A stretch of DNA of 32,139 nucleotides, taken from Bacteroidota bacterium (GTDB taxonomy: Bacteria; Bacteroidota; Ignavibacteria; Kapaibacteriales; UBA2268). Under the pieces are notes generated by a model. That model was not told where the DNA came from and searched no databases. It was given only the letters and a program-made list of their open reading frames with translations. The stretch lies in contig JAKAKE010000195.1 in assembly GCA_021824625.1 (NCBI GenBank), positions 1-32,139 on the forward strand, given 5' to 3'. Positions 17,813-26,434 of the stretch are shown here, one piece after another; positions within the stretch are counted from its first letter, which is position 1; each line of letters starts with the position of its first letter. The position numbers and the translations under genes were made by a program.

Positions 17813-18664
17813 ATGATACTGATTAACTACCTAAAATCTACCATCCTGAGCAAATTTGTGATGGCAGTAACGGGAGTTATTCTGGTTCTATTCGTCATTG
17901 GACATTGTGTGGGAAATTTGCAGGTTTTTCTTGGTAAGGACGCTTTTAACAGCTATGCTTATTTTCTGCAGGAGCGTCTCGGAGAACTGCTATTAATAAT
18001 AAGACTCGGACTTATTGTTGCGGTTGTTTTTCATATAATAACATCAGTAAGGCTTAAGTTCCTTAATTTGGGTGCCAAACCAACCAAATACCAGGTGAAA
18101 AATTATGTGAAAGCCCGACTGACCTCAAGAACAATGATTTGGACCGGAATAATGATTTTTGCTTTTTTGACTTATCACATACTGCATTTTACAATGGGAG
18201 TAGTTCATCCCGAAGATTACAACAAAACAGACTATTACGTTACGAATGCAGTTTCTGTCGAAAAGGTTGATAATTCCACCTTAAAAGATACCGAAGGGTC
18301 GGATGAATGTTGTGCCAAAGGGACTGCAACTACTGCAAAAGAAAGTTTAATTAAATATAAAGGCAGTATGTACAAAGTCGAAGGTGATGAACCTATTTTA
18401 TCGGAAAGGCATGATGCGTATGCAATGGTTATCAGTGGTTTCCAAAAACCGCTGGTTTCAATTTTGTATATTATAGGTGTCATCATACTTGGTTTCCACT
18501 TGAATCATGCAATTCAAAGTGCTTTTCAGACACTTGGGTATAACAATCCAAAGTATTTTCCAAAAATTATAGTCGGAAGCACAATTATTTCGATTCTTTT
18601 AGTTATATGTTACATATCTATACCGATTTCAATTCTTTTGGGATTAGTGGGAGGAAGATTATGA
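17813..18664 (+). CDS. sdhC: Succinate dehydrogenase/fumarate reductase cytochrome b subunit
   Basis: A 283-residue membrane anchor of the b558/type B kind, with five transmembrane helices and histidine ligands for two hemes (candidates His31, His74, His122 or His125, His229 or His232). It passes electrons between SdhB and menaquinone. The first helix region, [27 protein letters not shown], and the last, [21 protein letters not shown], match the family. Between helices 3 and 4 lies a hydrophilic insertion of about 55 residues (139-196) with adjacent cysteines 166-167 (DECCAKG), which makes the protein longer than the usual 220-235. The stop overlaps the start of sdhA as ATGA. An AGGA lies three bases before the ATG. 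Confidence 0.88.
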   Translation: MILINYLKSTILSKFVMAVTGVILVLFVIGHCVGNLQVFLGKDAFNSYAYFLQERLGELLLIIRLGLIVAVVFHIITSVRLKFLNLGAKPTKYQVKNYVKARLTSRTMIWTGIMIFAFLTYHILHFTMGVVHPEDYNKTDYYVTNAVSVEKVDNSTLKDTEGSDECCAKGTATTAKESLIKYKGSMYKVEGDEPILSERHDAYAMVISGFQKPLVSILYIIGVIILGFHLNHAIQSAFQTLGYNNPKYFPKIIVGSTIISILLVICYISIPISILLGLVGGRL

Positions 18665-20574
18665 TATTAGATTCAAAAATTCCTTCAGGTCCACTAAAAG
18701 ACAAGTGGGATAAGCACAAATTTGAAATGAAGCTCATCAACGCGGCTAACAAGCGTAAATACAAAGCAATCGTAGTAGGTACAGGTTTAGCAGGTGCTTC
18801 TGCAGCAGCATCTCTTGCAGAACTCGGGTATGTTGTCGAAGCATTTACTTATAATGACAGCCCACGCAGAGCGCACAGCATTGCCGCTCAGGGAGGCATA
18901 AATGCCGCTAAGAACTATCCCAATGATGGAGACAGCATTTGGAGGTTGTTCTACGATACGGTTAAAGGCGGTGATTTCCGTGCAAGAGAAGGAAATGTTT
19001 ACAGACTTGCTCAGGTAAGCAATAATATCATTGACCAGTGTGTGGCTCAGGGTGTGCCTTTCGCAAGAGAATACGGCGGTTTGCTCGATAACAGGTCATT
19101 TGGCGGAGCACAGGTTTCACGAACATTCTATGCAAGAGGACAAACGGGCCAACAATTATTGCTTGGTGCATATTCTGCTTTAAGCCGTGCAATCGGAAAG
19201 AAACAGGTTACGATGTACAATAGAAAAGAAATGCTCGACATTGTTATCATTGATAGCAAAGCACGTGGAATTGTAACAAGAGATTTGATTAACGGCAAAA
19301 TTGAATCCTTCTGGGCTGATGCTGTGATTCTTGCAACAGGCGGATATGGAAATGTATTCTTCCTATCAACAAATGCACAGGCTTGTAATGTTACTGCTTC
19401 CTACAGGGCATATAAAAAAGGTGCTTTGTTTGCAAATCCTTGCTACACTCAAATTCATCCTACTTGTATTCCATTAAGCGGTGAACATCAATCGAAGTTA
19501 ACCTTAATGTCCGAGTCTTTGAGGAATGATGGTCGTATTTGGGTGCCAAAGAATAAAGGCGATAAGCGTAAACCGAACGAGATTCCTGAAGAAGAAAGAG
19601 ATTATTATCTTGAGAGAAAATATCCAAGTTTTGGGAATTTAGCACCAAGGGATATTTCTTCTCGCTCTGCAAAAGAAGTTTGTGATGAAGGCAGGGGAGT
19701 AAGTGCCACCGGTTTTGGAGTATATCTTGATTTTGCCGATTCGATTAATAGATTGGGTAAAAAGGTAATAGAGGAAAGGTATGGTAATCTATTTGAGATG
19801 TATGAAAGAATAGTTGGTGAAGACCCATACAAGACCCCGATGATGATTTATCCTGCTTCCCACTATACAATGGGTGGATTGTGGGTTGATTATAATTTGA
19901 TGAGTACAATACCAGGACTTCACATACTCGGCGAAGCTAACTTTTCAGACCACGGAGCAAACAGACTGGGTGCAAGTGCTCTAATGCAGGGACTTGCAGA
20001 CGGTTACTTTGTCATACCTTATACTATCGGTGATTATTTCGCGAGAAATAAATTTGACAAGGTTAACATTGACCATCCTGAATTCAAAAAAACCGAATCG
20101 GAAGTAATTGAAAAAACTAATAAATTACTTTCAATTAAAGGAAAGAAAACCCCTACAATGTTCCATCGCGAACTAGGTGAAGTCATGTGGGAATTTTGCG
20201 GAATGGGAAGGAATGAAGCCGGTTTGAAAAAAGCACTCGAACTTGTTCCTAAGATAAGAGAAGAATTCTGGCAAAATCTGACCATTACAGGTGAAGGGAA
20301 TGATTTAAACATATCACTTGAAAAGGCAGGCAGAGTTGCTGACTTCCTCGAATTTGCAGAAGTACTTTTGTGGGATGCACTCGAAAGAGACGAATCCTGC
20401 GGGGCGCATTTCAGAGAAGAACATCAGTATCCCGATGGAGAAGCTAAACGGGATGATGAACATTTTGCACACGTTGCAGCCTGGGAATACAGGGGTGTTG
20501 GAAACAAACCTGTAAGGCATATTGAGCCTCTTGAATTTGAGAATGTACAATTAGCCGTGAGGAGCTACAAATGA
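18661..20574 (+). CDS. sdhA: Succinate dehydrogenase/fumarate reductase flavoprotein subunit
   Basis: The 637-residue catalytic subunit, which oxidises succinate or reduces fumarate with covalent FAD. The start is the ATG at 18661, which overlaps the sdhC stop as ATGA; an upstream in-frame ATG at 18607 lies inside sdhC and is unlikely. FAD is bound by [18 protein letters not shown]. The flavin-linking histidine is in [14 protein letters not shown]. Active-site segments include [18 protein letters not shown], and [21 protein letters not shown] near the end of the FAD domain. The C-terminal helical part (residues about 480-637) is complete. The sequence belongs to the type B form paired with a single cytochrome b. 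Direction of the reaction in the cell cannot be told from sequence. Confidence 0.96.
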   Translation: MILDSKIPSGPLKDKWDKHKFEMKLINAANKRKYKAIVVGTGLAGASAAASLAELGYVVEAFTYNDSPRRAHSIAAQGGINAAKNYPNDGDSIWRLFYDTVKGGDFRAREGNVYRLAQVSNNIIDQCVAQGVPFAREYGGLLDNRSFGGAQVSRTFYARGQTGQQLLLGAYSALSRAIGKKQVTMYNRKEMLDIVIIDSKARGIVTRDLINGKIESFWADAVILATGGYGNVFFLSTNAQACNVTASYRAYKKGALFANPCYTQIHPTCIPLSGEHQSKLTLMSESLRNDGRIWVPKNKGDKRKPNEIPEEERDYYLERKYPSFGNLAPRDISSRSAKEVCDEGRGVSATGFGVYLDFADSINRLGKKVIEERYGNLFEMYERIVGEDPYKTPMMIYPASHYTMGGLWVDYNLMSTIPGLHILGEANFSDHGANRLGASALMQGLADGYFVIPYTIGDYFARNKFDKVNIDHPEFKKTESEVIEKTNKLLSIKGKKTPTMFHRELGEVMWEFCGMGRNEAGLKKALELVPKIREEFWQNLTITGEGNDLNISLEKAGRVADFLEFAEVLLWDALERDESCGAHFREEHQYPDGEAKRDDEHFAHVAAWEYRGVGNKPVRHIEPLEFENVQLAVRSYK

Positions 20575-21326
20575 GATTAAAACTATTTATTTGGAGACAA
20601 AAAAATGCCACTGATAAGGGACACATGGAAAAATACCAGGTTGATGATGTTCTCGAAGATATGTCTTTCCTTGAAATGCTTGATGTATTGAATGAAAAGC
20701 TTATCCTTGAAGGCAAGGAACCTGTTGCATTTGACCATGATTGCCGTGAAGGTATTTGCGGTGCTTGTTCATTAACAATAAACGGTATTCCTCATGGACA
20801 TGAGAAGGCTACGACTACCTGTCAATTGCACATGCGAAAATTCAAGGATGGTGATTCAATTTATATCGAACCTTTCAGGGCAAAAGCATTTCCTGTTATT
20901 AAAGACCTTGTCGTTGACCGGAGTGCATTTGAGAGGATTATGCAGGCTGGAGGTTTCATCAGTATTAACACTGGTAATGCTATTGAGGCAAATGCACTTC
21001 CAATTTCTAAAAAGAATGCAGATTTAGCTATGGATGCGGCGCAGTGTATTGGCTGCGGTGCATGTGTAGCGGCTTGCCCGAATGGTGCTGCGATGTTGTT
21101 CGTATCTGCCAAAGTAAGCCAATTTGCTTTACTTCCTCAGGGACAACCTGAAAGAAAAAGACGTGTTCTCTCAATGGTAGGACAGATGGAGAAAGAAGGA
21201 TTTGGTGCATGCACTAATTTTTACGAATGTGAAGCTGCATGTCCGAAACAGATACCTGTCAGGTTTATTGCTATGATGAATAGGGATTATCTTTGTTCAA
21301 GAGTAACTGAACCTGTTGAAGCATAA
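20571..21326 (+). CDS. sdhB: Succinate dehydrogenase/fumarate reductase iron-sulfur subunit
   Basis: A 251-residue electron-transfer subunit; its ATG overlaps the sdhA stop as ATGA, so all three genes are translationally coupled. The [2Fe-2S] cluster ligands are in CREGICGAC and the later TTTCQLH. The [4Fe-4S] ligands are in [14 protein letters not shown]. The [3Fe-4S] ligands come from [14 protein letters not shown] with the preceding cysteines. It carries electrons from FAD to the heme subunit. A strong terminator at 21347-21384 ends the operon. Confidence 0.96.
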   Translation: MRLKLFIWRQKNATDKGHMEKYQVDDVLEDMSFLEMLDVLNEKLILEGKEPVAFDHDCREGICGACSLTINGIPHGHEKATTTCQLHMRKFKDGDSIYIEPFRAKAFPVIKDLVVDRSAFERIMQAGGFISINTGNAIEANALPISKKNADLAMDAAQCIGCGACVAACPNGAAMLFVSAKVSQFALLPQGQPERKRRVLSMVGQMEKEGFGACTNFYECEAACPKQIPVRFIAMMNRDYLCSRVTEPVEA

Positions 21327-21346
21327 TTTGCTTTTTTAATATTCGT

Positions 21347-21384
21347 AAGCCATTGTATATAATAGATATACAATGGCTTTTTTT
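21347..21384 (+). terminator. Terminator of the sdhCAB operon
   Basis: A perfect 14-bp stem (aagccattgtatat / atatacaatggctt) with the 5-base loop aatag, followed by a run of T. It lies 21 bases after the sdhB stop. Confidence 0.93.
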
Positions 21385-21448
21385 ATCTTGATACATATTG
21401 AATTATTACGTAATTTTGAATAAAAAATATTTATATCTGATATTATCA

Positions 21449-21763
21449 ATGATGCTCAAAGATGTTAATAATATTGAATTAGAATTAGAACCAGCACTTT
21501 TTTGGGATGTTGATTTAAAGAAATTTGATTTTAAAAAATATTCAATTCAGGTTATTGATAGGGTATTAATGAATGGAAATATAAAAGACTGGGTTGAAAT
21601 AAAAAATTTTTATGGTTTGGATAAGATAAAAGAAATTGCTCTTCAATTGCGTTATCTCGATAAATTAACATTAAATTTTTGTTCATGGTATTTCAACATT
21701 CCAAAGGAAAAGTTCAGATGTTACAATACTCAGCAATCAGTAAAGGAACACTGGGATTATTGA
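21449..21763 (+). CDS. DUF6922 domain protein, possible toxin-antitoxin component
   Basis: A protein of about 104 residues. The ATG at 21449 (or the next codon) is preferred; the frame runs back to a TTG at 21398, inside the AT-rich stretch after the sdh terminator. The family pattern is clear: ELEPALFWDVDLKKFDFKKY, an ERVL-like helix (IDRVLMNGNIKDWVEIKNFYG), then KIKEIALQLRYLDKLTLNFC and the closing FRCYNTQQSVKEHWDY. I recall such proteins encoded next to AbiEii-type nucleotidyltransferases, which fits the AbiE-like genes downstream. It may act as a DNA-binding or antitoxin subunit; no motif proves that. Three inverted repeats lie between it and the AbiEi gene. Confidence 0.62.
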   Translation: MMLKDVNNIELELEPALFWDVDLKKFDFKKYSIQVIDRVLMNGNIKDWVEIKNFYGLDKIKEIALQLRYLDKLTLNFCSWYFNIPKEKFRCYNTQQSVKEHWDY

Positions 21764-21796
21764 AATACCAAAAGAATATTTAAGTTATAAATAAAT

Positions 21797-21814
21797 TTCG
21801 TACATATATACGAA
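21797..21814. promoter_or_regulatory. Inverted repeat 1 (TTCGTA-6-TACGAA)
   Basis: Two perfect 6-bp arms separated by catata, centred at 21805.5. It is the first of three inverted repeats in the 267-base spacer before the AbiEi gene. Confidence 0.55.
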
Positions 21815-21839
21815 TAGACATTGAATTTTAATATTTACA

Positions 21840-21867
21840 TATTTAATAGTATATATACTATTAAATA
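21840..21867. promoter_or_regulatory. Perfect 28-nt palindrome (putative operator)
   Basis: Half-site tatttaatagtata plus its reverse complement, centred at 21853.5. It shares the core atagtatatatactat with the next palindrome, exactly 100 bases away centre to centre. Confidence 0.75.
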
Positions 21868-21934
21868 AGCACAATTTATTCTAACAATTATATAATAAAG
21901 CACTGAATTATATGAGATTAACGAATAATTTTAC

Positions 21935-21972
21935 TGGTATTATATATAGTATATATACTATATATAATACCA
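21935..21972. promoter_or_regulatory. Perfect 38-nt palindrome (putative operator)
   Basis: Half-site tggtattatatatagtata plus its reverse complement, centred at 21953.5. It ends 58 bases before the AbiEi start codon and includes a TATAAT-like stretch, so binding here could block the promoter. Confidence 0.8.
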
Positions 21973-22030
21973 TTTGTTTCTTAATTATCTATTTCGTAAA
22001 TTGGAATAAATAATAATTGAAATAGTCAAA

Positions 22031-22912
22031 ATGGCTGGTAAAACAAGATTTCAAATTTCAAAAAAGGATATTATTAACCTTTTTGAAACAAAAGGGAAAA
22101 ATATTTATTCATTTAGTGATTTGATTCAAATTCTAGATGATAACAGAGAATTTTGGAGGCTCCCCAAGAGACTTACGGGGAAATTATTTATTGACCTTCT
22201 TTTGAAAAACACAAAGTTAAATAACCACATCATCCAATTTCCTAATAATAAATTTATTAAATATACTTGGGTGCCTGTTTCAATATTTAAATTAATATTA
22301 AGTATAAATTCAAAAGCTTATTTATCTCATTATTCCGCAATGCAAATTCACAGTTTAACTGAACAGATTCCTAAATCAATTTATATAAATATTGAACAAT
22401 CAAATAAATCACAAATTAGTAATAAATTGATATTACAAGACAGAATAAAATTTGCCTTTTCAAGAAATCAAAGAACAACAAAAAACATAGCAAATTTTCA
22501 TGATTTTAAAATATATCTTTTAAACGGAAAATATACTGAAAACTTAGGAGTAATTGAACATCAGTATGAAACAAATGAAATTATCAGAGTTACTGATATT
22601 GAAAGAACCTTGATTGATATTATTGTGAGACCAAATTATTCAGGTGGAATTTTCGAAGTGTTGAAAGCTTATCAAAATGCTTATTATAAAGTTTCAATTA
22701 ATAAATTATGTTCTTATTTAAAAAAAATAAATTTTATTTATCCTTATCACCAAATTATTGGTTTTTTATTGGATAAGACCAAACTTTACAAAGAGAATCA
22801 AATTAATCTTCTAAAGCAATTTGAAATAAAATATGATTTTTTTCTTACTTATGGAGCCAAGGATTTAGAATATTCAAAAGAATGGAGATTATTTTATCCC
22901 AAGGGATTCTAA
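22031..22912 (+). CDS. AbiEi-type antitoxin/transcriptional regulator
   Basis: A 293-residue protein resembling type IV toxin-antitoxin AbiEi antitoxins. The N-terminal about 80 residues look like a winged-helix region (KKDIINLFETKGKNIYSFSD, then WRLPKRLTGKLFIDLLL). The middle holds AYLSHYSAMQIHSLTEQIPKS, and the C-terminal domain has VTDIERTLIDIIVRPNYSGG and the ending YSKEWRLFYPKGF. AbiEi proteins counter AbiEii toxins and repress their own promoter by binding paired inverted repeats, which matches the palindromes upstream. Oddly, the toxin-like gene is not downstream on the same strand: it faces this gene and overlaps its last 24 bases. The gene is very AT-rich and was probably acquired. 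Confidence 0.76.
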   Translation: MAGKTRFQISKKDIINLFETKGKNIYSFSDLIQILDDNREFWRLPKRLTGKLFIDLLLKNTKLNNHIIQFPNNKFIKYTWVPVSIFKLILSINSKAYLSHYSAMQIHSLTEQIPKSIYINIEQSNKSQISNKLILQDRIKFAFSRNQRTTKNIANFHDFKIYLLNGKYTENLGVIEHQYETNEIIRVTDIERTLIDIIVRPNYSGGIFEVLKAYQNAYYKVSINKLCSYLKKINFIYPYHQIIGFLLDKTKLYKENQINLLKQFEIKYDFFLTYGAKDLEYSKEWRLFYPKGF

Positions 22913-23773
22913 AATTTTTTCTGCTAATTCTACTGTGTACTCAAAATAAAACTCAAAATCTTTTAAACCCTCCTTATATGTTACAGTATCTATTAAAGAT
23001 GGATATTCAGCCCGATGCAATTCTTTGGTATCTTTAATTTTTTTCAGATAATGATATGGTACCTTTTTTGAATCAAAAATTGCTTTCAATAAATCTAAAT
23101 TATCTTCGGAAGTTAAATTTATTTTAGAATAATCTGATAAAATATAAATATCAAAAAAATCTCTTGCTCTTGATTTTCTTGAAATTGTTTTAATTATTGA
23201 CTTGTAATCTTCCACTTGCTGACAAATCGCTCTTAATTTTTCGATAATAATCATTTCGGGTGTATAAACATAAATTGTATAACCTTCTAAATCCATTCGT
23301 TGTTTTGAACTGCAGAATTCAAATTTGCTAATTTCAATTGAATACCTTGTTGATAAATTTTTTCCTAATGGGATTGCATTTCTTCTTAATGCATCAATGT
23401 TGTCCTTTCTTTTATCATATTCAATTTCTGCTAGTAATTTAAATTCTATTTCATAACCTCCCCAAAATGATTTTACTGTTTCATCCAATTTTTCTGGTCT
23501 TTGTTGAAATTTATAATCAAAAAGAATAAATCCTTCTTTTTTAAATCCATCTTTTAATAATTCTTTAATTTTAACTTTAATAATATTAAGTTCATCTTCT
23601 TTAAAATCATCTTGTATTGAAAAATCTAAATCAATGGAAGCCCGTGATGAAAGATGGTATATTATATTTATAGCATTACCTCCTTTTAGAACTAATCTAT
23701 CCATCAATTCATCATCAGATATTAATGCAATAATTGCAGTTTTCTTTACTTTATCTAAAAAATTTAGATCCAT
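22889..23773 (-). CDS. AbiEii/AbiGii-family nucleotidyltransferase (toxin)
   Basis: A 294-residue member of the AbiEii-type nucleotidyltransferases, toxins that add nucleotides to tRNA or similar targets. The catalytic signature is complete near the N-terminus: LVLKGGNAINIIYHLSSRASIDLDFSI has the KGG loop and the metal-binding D-x-D. The downstream family segments are YTPEMIIIEKLRAI and KSRARDFFDIYILSDY. Family knowledge says that the gene normally lies directly after abiEi on the same strand; here it is convergent, with 24 bases of overlap. It is the last of five leftward genes starting at 26418, 42 bases after the lipoprotein gene, and so could share their transcript. Confidence 0.86.
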   Translation of the reverse strand: MDLNFLDKVKKTAIIALISDDELMDRLVLKGGNAINIIYHLSSRASIDLDFSIQDDFKEDELNIIKVKIKELLKDGFKKEGFILFDYKFQQRPEKLDETVKSFWGGYEIEFKLLAEIEYDKRKDNIDALRRNAIPLGKNLSTRYSIEISKFEFCSSKQRMDLEGYTIYVYTPEMIIIEKLRAICQQVEDYKSIIKTISRKSRARDFFDIYILSDYSKINLTSEDNLDLLKAIFDSKKVPYHYLKKIKDTKELHRAEYPSLIDTVTYKEGLKDFEFYFEYTVELAEKILESLGIK

Positions 23774-23815
23774 TGTTATATATTTGCAAGGGAACTATTA
23801 TATTGTATTCATTTT

Positions 23816-24388
23816 TTATTTCGGCTCTTCCTGCTTTTCCCTGAATTTATAATCTCTCAAAATAGTAAGTATATTTTCTTCCCATGAAAGTTTTGGTGTT
23901 TCAACTATTCTTCCGATTTCCTCACCTTCAACTTCCAATACTAAAGTCGGAACTTTTTCTATTTTATATTCTTTAGCAATACCTGAAGGTTCATCCTTCT
24001 GACGATCAACTCCATACAGAATAATTTTATCGGGAAAAATTCCTGCACCTGTAATCAATTTATATATTTTTGGGAGTTCCGTTTCAGAATCACTGCACCA
24101 TGAACCGGCAAAAATTATGAAATCAACCCCATTGTCCGTTGCGACTTCAGAAATTTCGTTTGCTCTTTTCAGATTTGGCATATATGATGGAGCACTATAA
24201 CTTTCCCATCCTGCATCTTCCTGCCACTCTTCCCAGGTCAGGTGTCCGACGAGCATTGGTTTCCCTTTCTCATCTTCTTCAATCGAATAATTTGAACTCA
24301 AACATGAAATAAGTATTATTGAAAAAATAATCGAATAAAATAATTTGAAAGTCTTTTGATATGCCGGTTTCATAATTATATTTCTCAT
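23816..24388 (-). CDS. Thioredoxin-fold lipoprotein
   Basis: A 190-residue predicted lipoprotein. Two starts are possible: the ATG at 24388, or the sixth codon at 24373 (MKPAYQKTFK), which gives a more usual signal peptide. The lipobox is LISC in SIILISCLSS. The mature part has a thioredoxin-like fold: FIIFAGSWCSDSETELPKI, where the active-site position reads CSDS instead of CxxC, then IILYGVDR and the cis-proline segment IEKVPTLVL. With only one cysteine it cannot act as an ordinary disulfide reductase; it may be a thiol carrier or non-redox protein. It lies 50 bases after the glycosyltransferase. A similar CSDS arrangement occurs in Bacteroidota thioredoxin-family proteins, so this may not be a lost site. 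Confidence 0.74.
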   Translation of the reverse strand: MRNIIMKPAYQKTFKLFYSIIFSIILISCLSSNYSIEEDEKGKPMLVGHLTWEEWQEDAGWESYSAPSYMPNLKRANEISEVATDNGVDFIIFAGSWCSDSETELPKIYKLITGAGIFPDKIILYGVDRQKDEPSGIAKEYKIEKVPTLVLEVEGEEIGRIVETPKLSWEENILTILRDYKFREKQEEPK

Positions 24389-24438
24389 TTTTTTATATTT
24401 AATAATTATTACAACTCTGAAAACAAGATAATATTTTA

Positions 24439-25758
24439 TTATCCTGAATTCACTGTTAAATTATCCAATATTTGTGCCAGTTTTTTTGCTGCTTCCTTTC
24501 TTTCATAAGTTTTGATTAATTCTAAATCAGGGGAATAAGTCCAATTCTTGTTTTTCCATTGTTCATAATATTCTTTTATTATATCAGCAATTCCTGCTAC
24601 ATCTGATTGGTGTGCAACTTTACCGCTTCGGGTTTCAAGCATTAATTTTGCAATTGCACTTTCATTTGGAGCAATTGCAATGATTGGTTTCATCACTCCG
24701 ATATACTCATATACTTTTCCGGGAACAATCTCTTCACTTTCCTTTGCCTCATCAACAACGAGAAGTAATGCATCTGATTGTAGTAATAATTTTATACTTT
24801 CTGAATGTGGTATGTATGAAATAATTTCGATTGAATCTCTGAAAGAAGCATTTCTGAACATTTCCTCAACTTCAGCACCAAACCTTCCGACAAACCTGAG
24901 ATGTAATTCTTCTGTTTTAAGTTCTCCATCTTTAATCAAAATCTCAATCGCCTCAAAAAAGCTTGCCGGGTTTCTTCTCCCATACATAGAACCGCTATAT
25001 GTTATTGTAAATTTCTCATTATCCTTTTTCTCGACTTTTGGAAAATCAGAAGAATCGAATCCGTTTGGTACATGTTCAAATTTATCTTTTTTTAAAAGTG
25101 GATATTTTCCCAATGCATCTTTTATAATTCCTTCCCAAGCACACTCTATAGCGTCTGCTTCAGTGAAAACGGAACGCTCCATTCTAATATCGAACATATC
25201 TGGTAGAAACCAACGCTTAGGTGCAGTTAGAAATCCCCTCCAGGGGTCACGAAAACCTGCTATCCATGGTACATTATATAAACGTTTAAATTTTCTTGCA
25301 ATAAGTGAACATGTGTAAGGCGGTGATGAACTATATACAGCATCAATCTTATATTGCTTCTGTATTCTCTTAATAGCTTTATTAGCTGTAATCCTCCAGG
25401 CAGTACGTGCATCGGGAATAAAAAAAGTGGCACGGATAAATTCTGCAACTTTATCTTTGAAACTTAATTTCTGGTTCTCCTTTTTTATAACATTAACATC
25501 AATCGCCCCTTTTTTTCTTCCTGTAAATATACGGTATAAATCATAAGGTTCATATATGTGTGTTCTCACAACGATTGTTGATTCAGTTAACTGAGATAAT
25601 AATGATTCATCCACAGCAGGAAATTGCCCGTTTGAAACAGTCAGAACAATAGGCTGCCAGCCGAATTCAGGAAGATACTTCACATGCTTCAGCACCCTCT
25701 GAACACCCGGTCCTCCCGACGGAGGAAAATAATATGCTATGATTAATAAGTTTTTCAT
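24439..25758 (-). CDS. Family 4-like glycosyltransferase
   Basis: A GT-B glycosyltransferase of about 439 residues, transferring a sugar from a nucleotide-sugar donor. The start at 25758 (MKNLLIIAYYFPPSGGPGVQ) matches the family. The frame opens at 25791, but that would overlap the MazF gene. The N-terminal domain shows FPPSGGPGVQRVLK, a loop typical of this subgroup; the C-terminal donor domain has ITYSGSMYGRRNPASFFEAI and the EEIVPGKVYEYIGVMKPIIA segment with the usual E-x7-E-like pair. It probably builds a surface polysaccharide or glycan, but no other biosynthesis genes are nearby. It is a single glycosyltransferase between two toxin-antitoxin modules, 19 bases after the toxin gene. Confidence 0.85.
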   Translation of the reverse strand: MKNLLIIAYYFPPSGGPGVQRVLKHVKYLPEFGWQPIVLTVSNGQFPAVDESLLSQLTESTIVVRTHIYEPYDLYRIFTGRKKGAIDVNVIKKENQKLSFKDKVAEFIRATFFIPDARTAWRITANKAIKRIQKQYKIDAVYSSSPPYTCSLIARKFKRLYNVPWIAGFRDPWRGFLTAPKRWFLPDMFDIRMERSVFTEADAIECAWEGIIKDALGKYPLLKKDKFEHVPNGFDSSDFPKVEKKDNEKFTITYSGSMYGRRNPASFFEAIEILIKDGELKTEELHLRFVGRFGAEVEEMFRNASFRDSIEIISYIPHSESIKLLLQSDALLLVVDEAKESEEIVPGKVYEYIGVMKPIIAIAPNESAIAKLMLETRSGKVAHQSDVAGIADIIKEYYEQWKNKNWTYSPDLELIKTYERKEAAKKLAQILDNLTVNSG

Positions 25759-25777
25759 TTCTTTGTTATTTAATTTC

Positions 25778-26137
25778 TCAAACAATCTCAATACAATTCT
25801 GTGCTGTTGCTATAATTTCTTCAAGTTCCTTACTCTCATTTCCTAACTTATTTACAATTCTTTCATCAGAAATACACCTTATCTGATAGCAGTTCACAGC
25901 ACTTTTAACATTCAATCCATTATGCTTGTTAGGCACAAGTTTATACAGCCACCAAATTTTTTCAAAATCATTTTTCCATGTTATGATGGGTGCTACTATT
26001 TTCAAATCCAAACCAACTGCGAAATTTCCATTAATTATAATAGCAGGTCTGATTTTTTTTATTTCATCACCTAGAGTTGGATTGAAATCTACAAGACAAA
26101 TATCACCTTGAAAAGCATTTATTGATTTGGGTTTCAT
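25778..26137 (-). CDS. MazF/PemK-family toxin (mRNA interferase)
   Basis: A 119-residue type II toxin of the MazF/PemK family, ribonucleases that cut mRNA. The signature FQGDICLVDFNPTLGDEIKKIRPAIII is at the N-terminus, with the usual GDI, P and RPAIII elements. A family-like hydrophobic strand (DLKIVAPIITW) follows near the middle, and the region LNVKSAVNCYQIRCISDERI is the usual C-terminal strand pair. The start codon overlaps the antitoxin stop as ATGA, which is typical of translational coupling. Residue-by-residue catalytic identity cannot be checked here. Cognate partner: the ribbon-helix-helix gene directly upstream. Confidence 0.86.
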   Translation of the reverse strand: MKPKSINAFQGDICLVDFNPTLGDEIKKIRPAIIINGNFAVGLDLKIVAPIITWKNDFEKIWWLYKLVPNKHNGLNVKSAVNCYQIRCISDERIVNKLGNESKELEEIIATAQNCIEIV

Positions 26138-26418
26138 TCTATCCCATCATCAATTTCATCAACAAATAATTCTTTTTTGTACTTATTATAATATGGCATT
26201 GATTCATTAGTCATTTGCTTTAGGAGAGCTGACCTGATTTCCTTAGGAAGTTTCCTTATATCTTTTGCACTTAGTTTTCTTGAATTAAGTTCTTTGTCAA
26301 CAAGTTCTTTTACCAATCTGGAAACCGGTTTATTGTCAATTGTTGACAATAGGTTGAATTTTGCTTTTTCCTCTTTTGTAACTCTAATCGCTATCATTGA
26401 TGAATTTATAGTTTGCAT
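26134..26418 (-). CDS. Ribbon-helix-helix antitoxin of the MazF module
   Basis: A 94-residue protein with an N-terminal ribbon-helix-helix pattern: beta strand SSMIAIRVTKEE (6-17), helix A KAKFNLLSTIDN, turn and helix B PVSRLVKELVDKELN to about residue 46. RHH proteins dimerise and bind repeated DNA boxes. The C-terminal half (KDIRKLPKEIRSALLKQMT, then YNKYKKELFVDEIDDGIE) is acidic at the end, as in toxin-wrapping tails. It precedes mazF by a 4-base overlap, which supports its role as antitoxin and operon repressor. Four tandem 8-bp boxes lie 17-48 bases before the start. It does not match a named antitoxin family that I recognise with confidence. Confidence 0.76.
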   Translation of the reverse strand: MQTINSSMIAIRVTKEEKAKFNLLSTIDNKPVSRLVKELVDKELNSRKLSAKDIRKLPKEIRSALLKQMTNESMPYYNKYKKELFVDEIDDGIE

Positions 26419-26434
26419 AATTTTTCCTTTTTGT

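Noticed and set aside
17843-17855. Second copy of atcctgagcaaa inside sdhC
   Set aside because: It is a 12-base match within codons for a conserved SdhC region (TILSKF) and lacks the rest of the repeat, so it is most likely chance.
24061-24120. Possible inactivation of the thioredoxin-like protein by loss of the second active-site cysteine (CSDS)
   Set aside because: The single-cysteine form is also seen in related families and the rest of the fold is intact, so there is no reason to call it broken.
24428-24444. Hairpin gataata/tattatc after the glycosyltransferase
   Set aside because: Only 7 bp, AT-only in most positions, without a T-run and overlapping the stop codon. It is too weak to call a terminator.
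24680-25318. 212-codon plus-strand reading frame antisense to the glycosyltransferase
   Set aside because: It has no family pattern, is rich in Ser and Ile as expected of a shadow frame, and the opposite frame is a clear glycosyltransferase.
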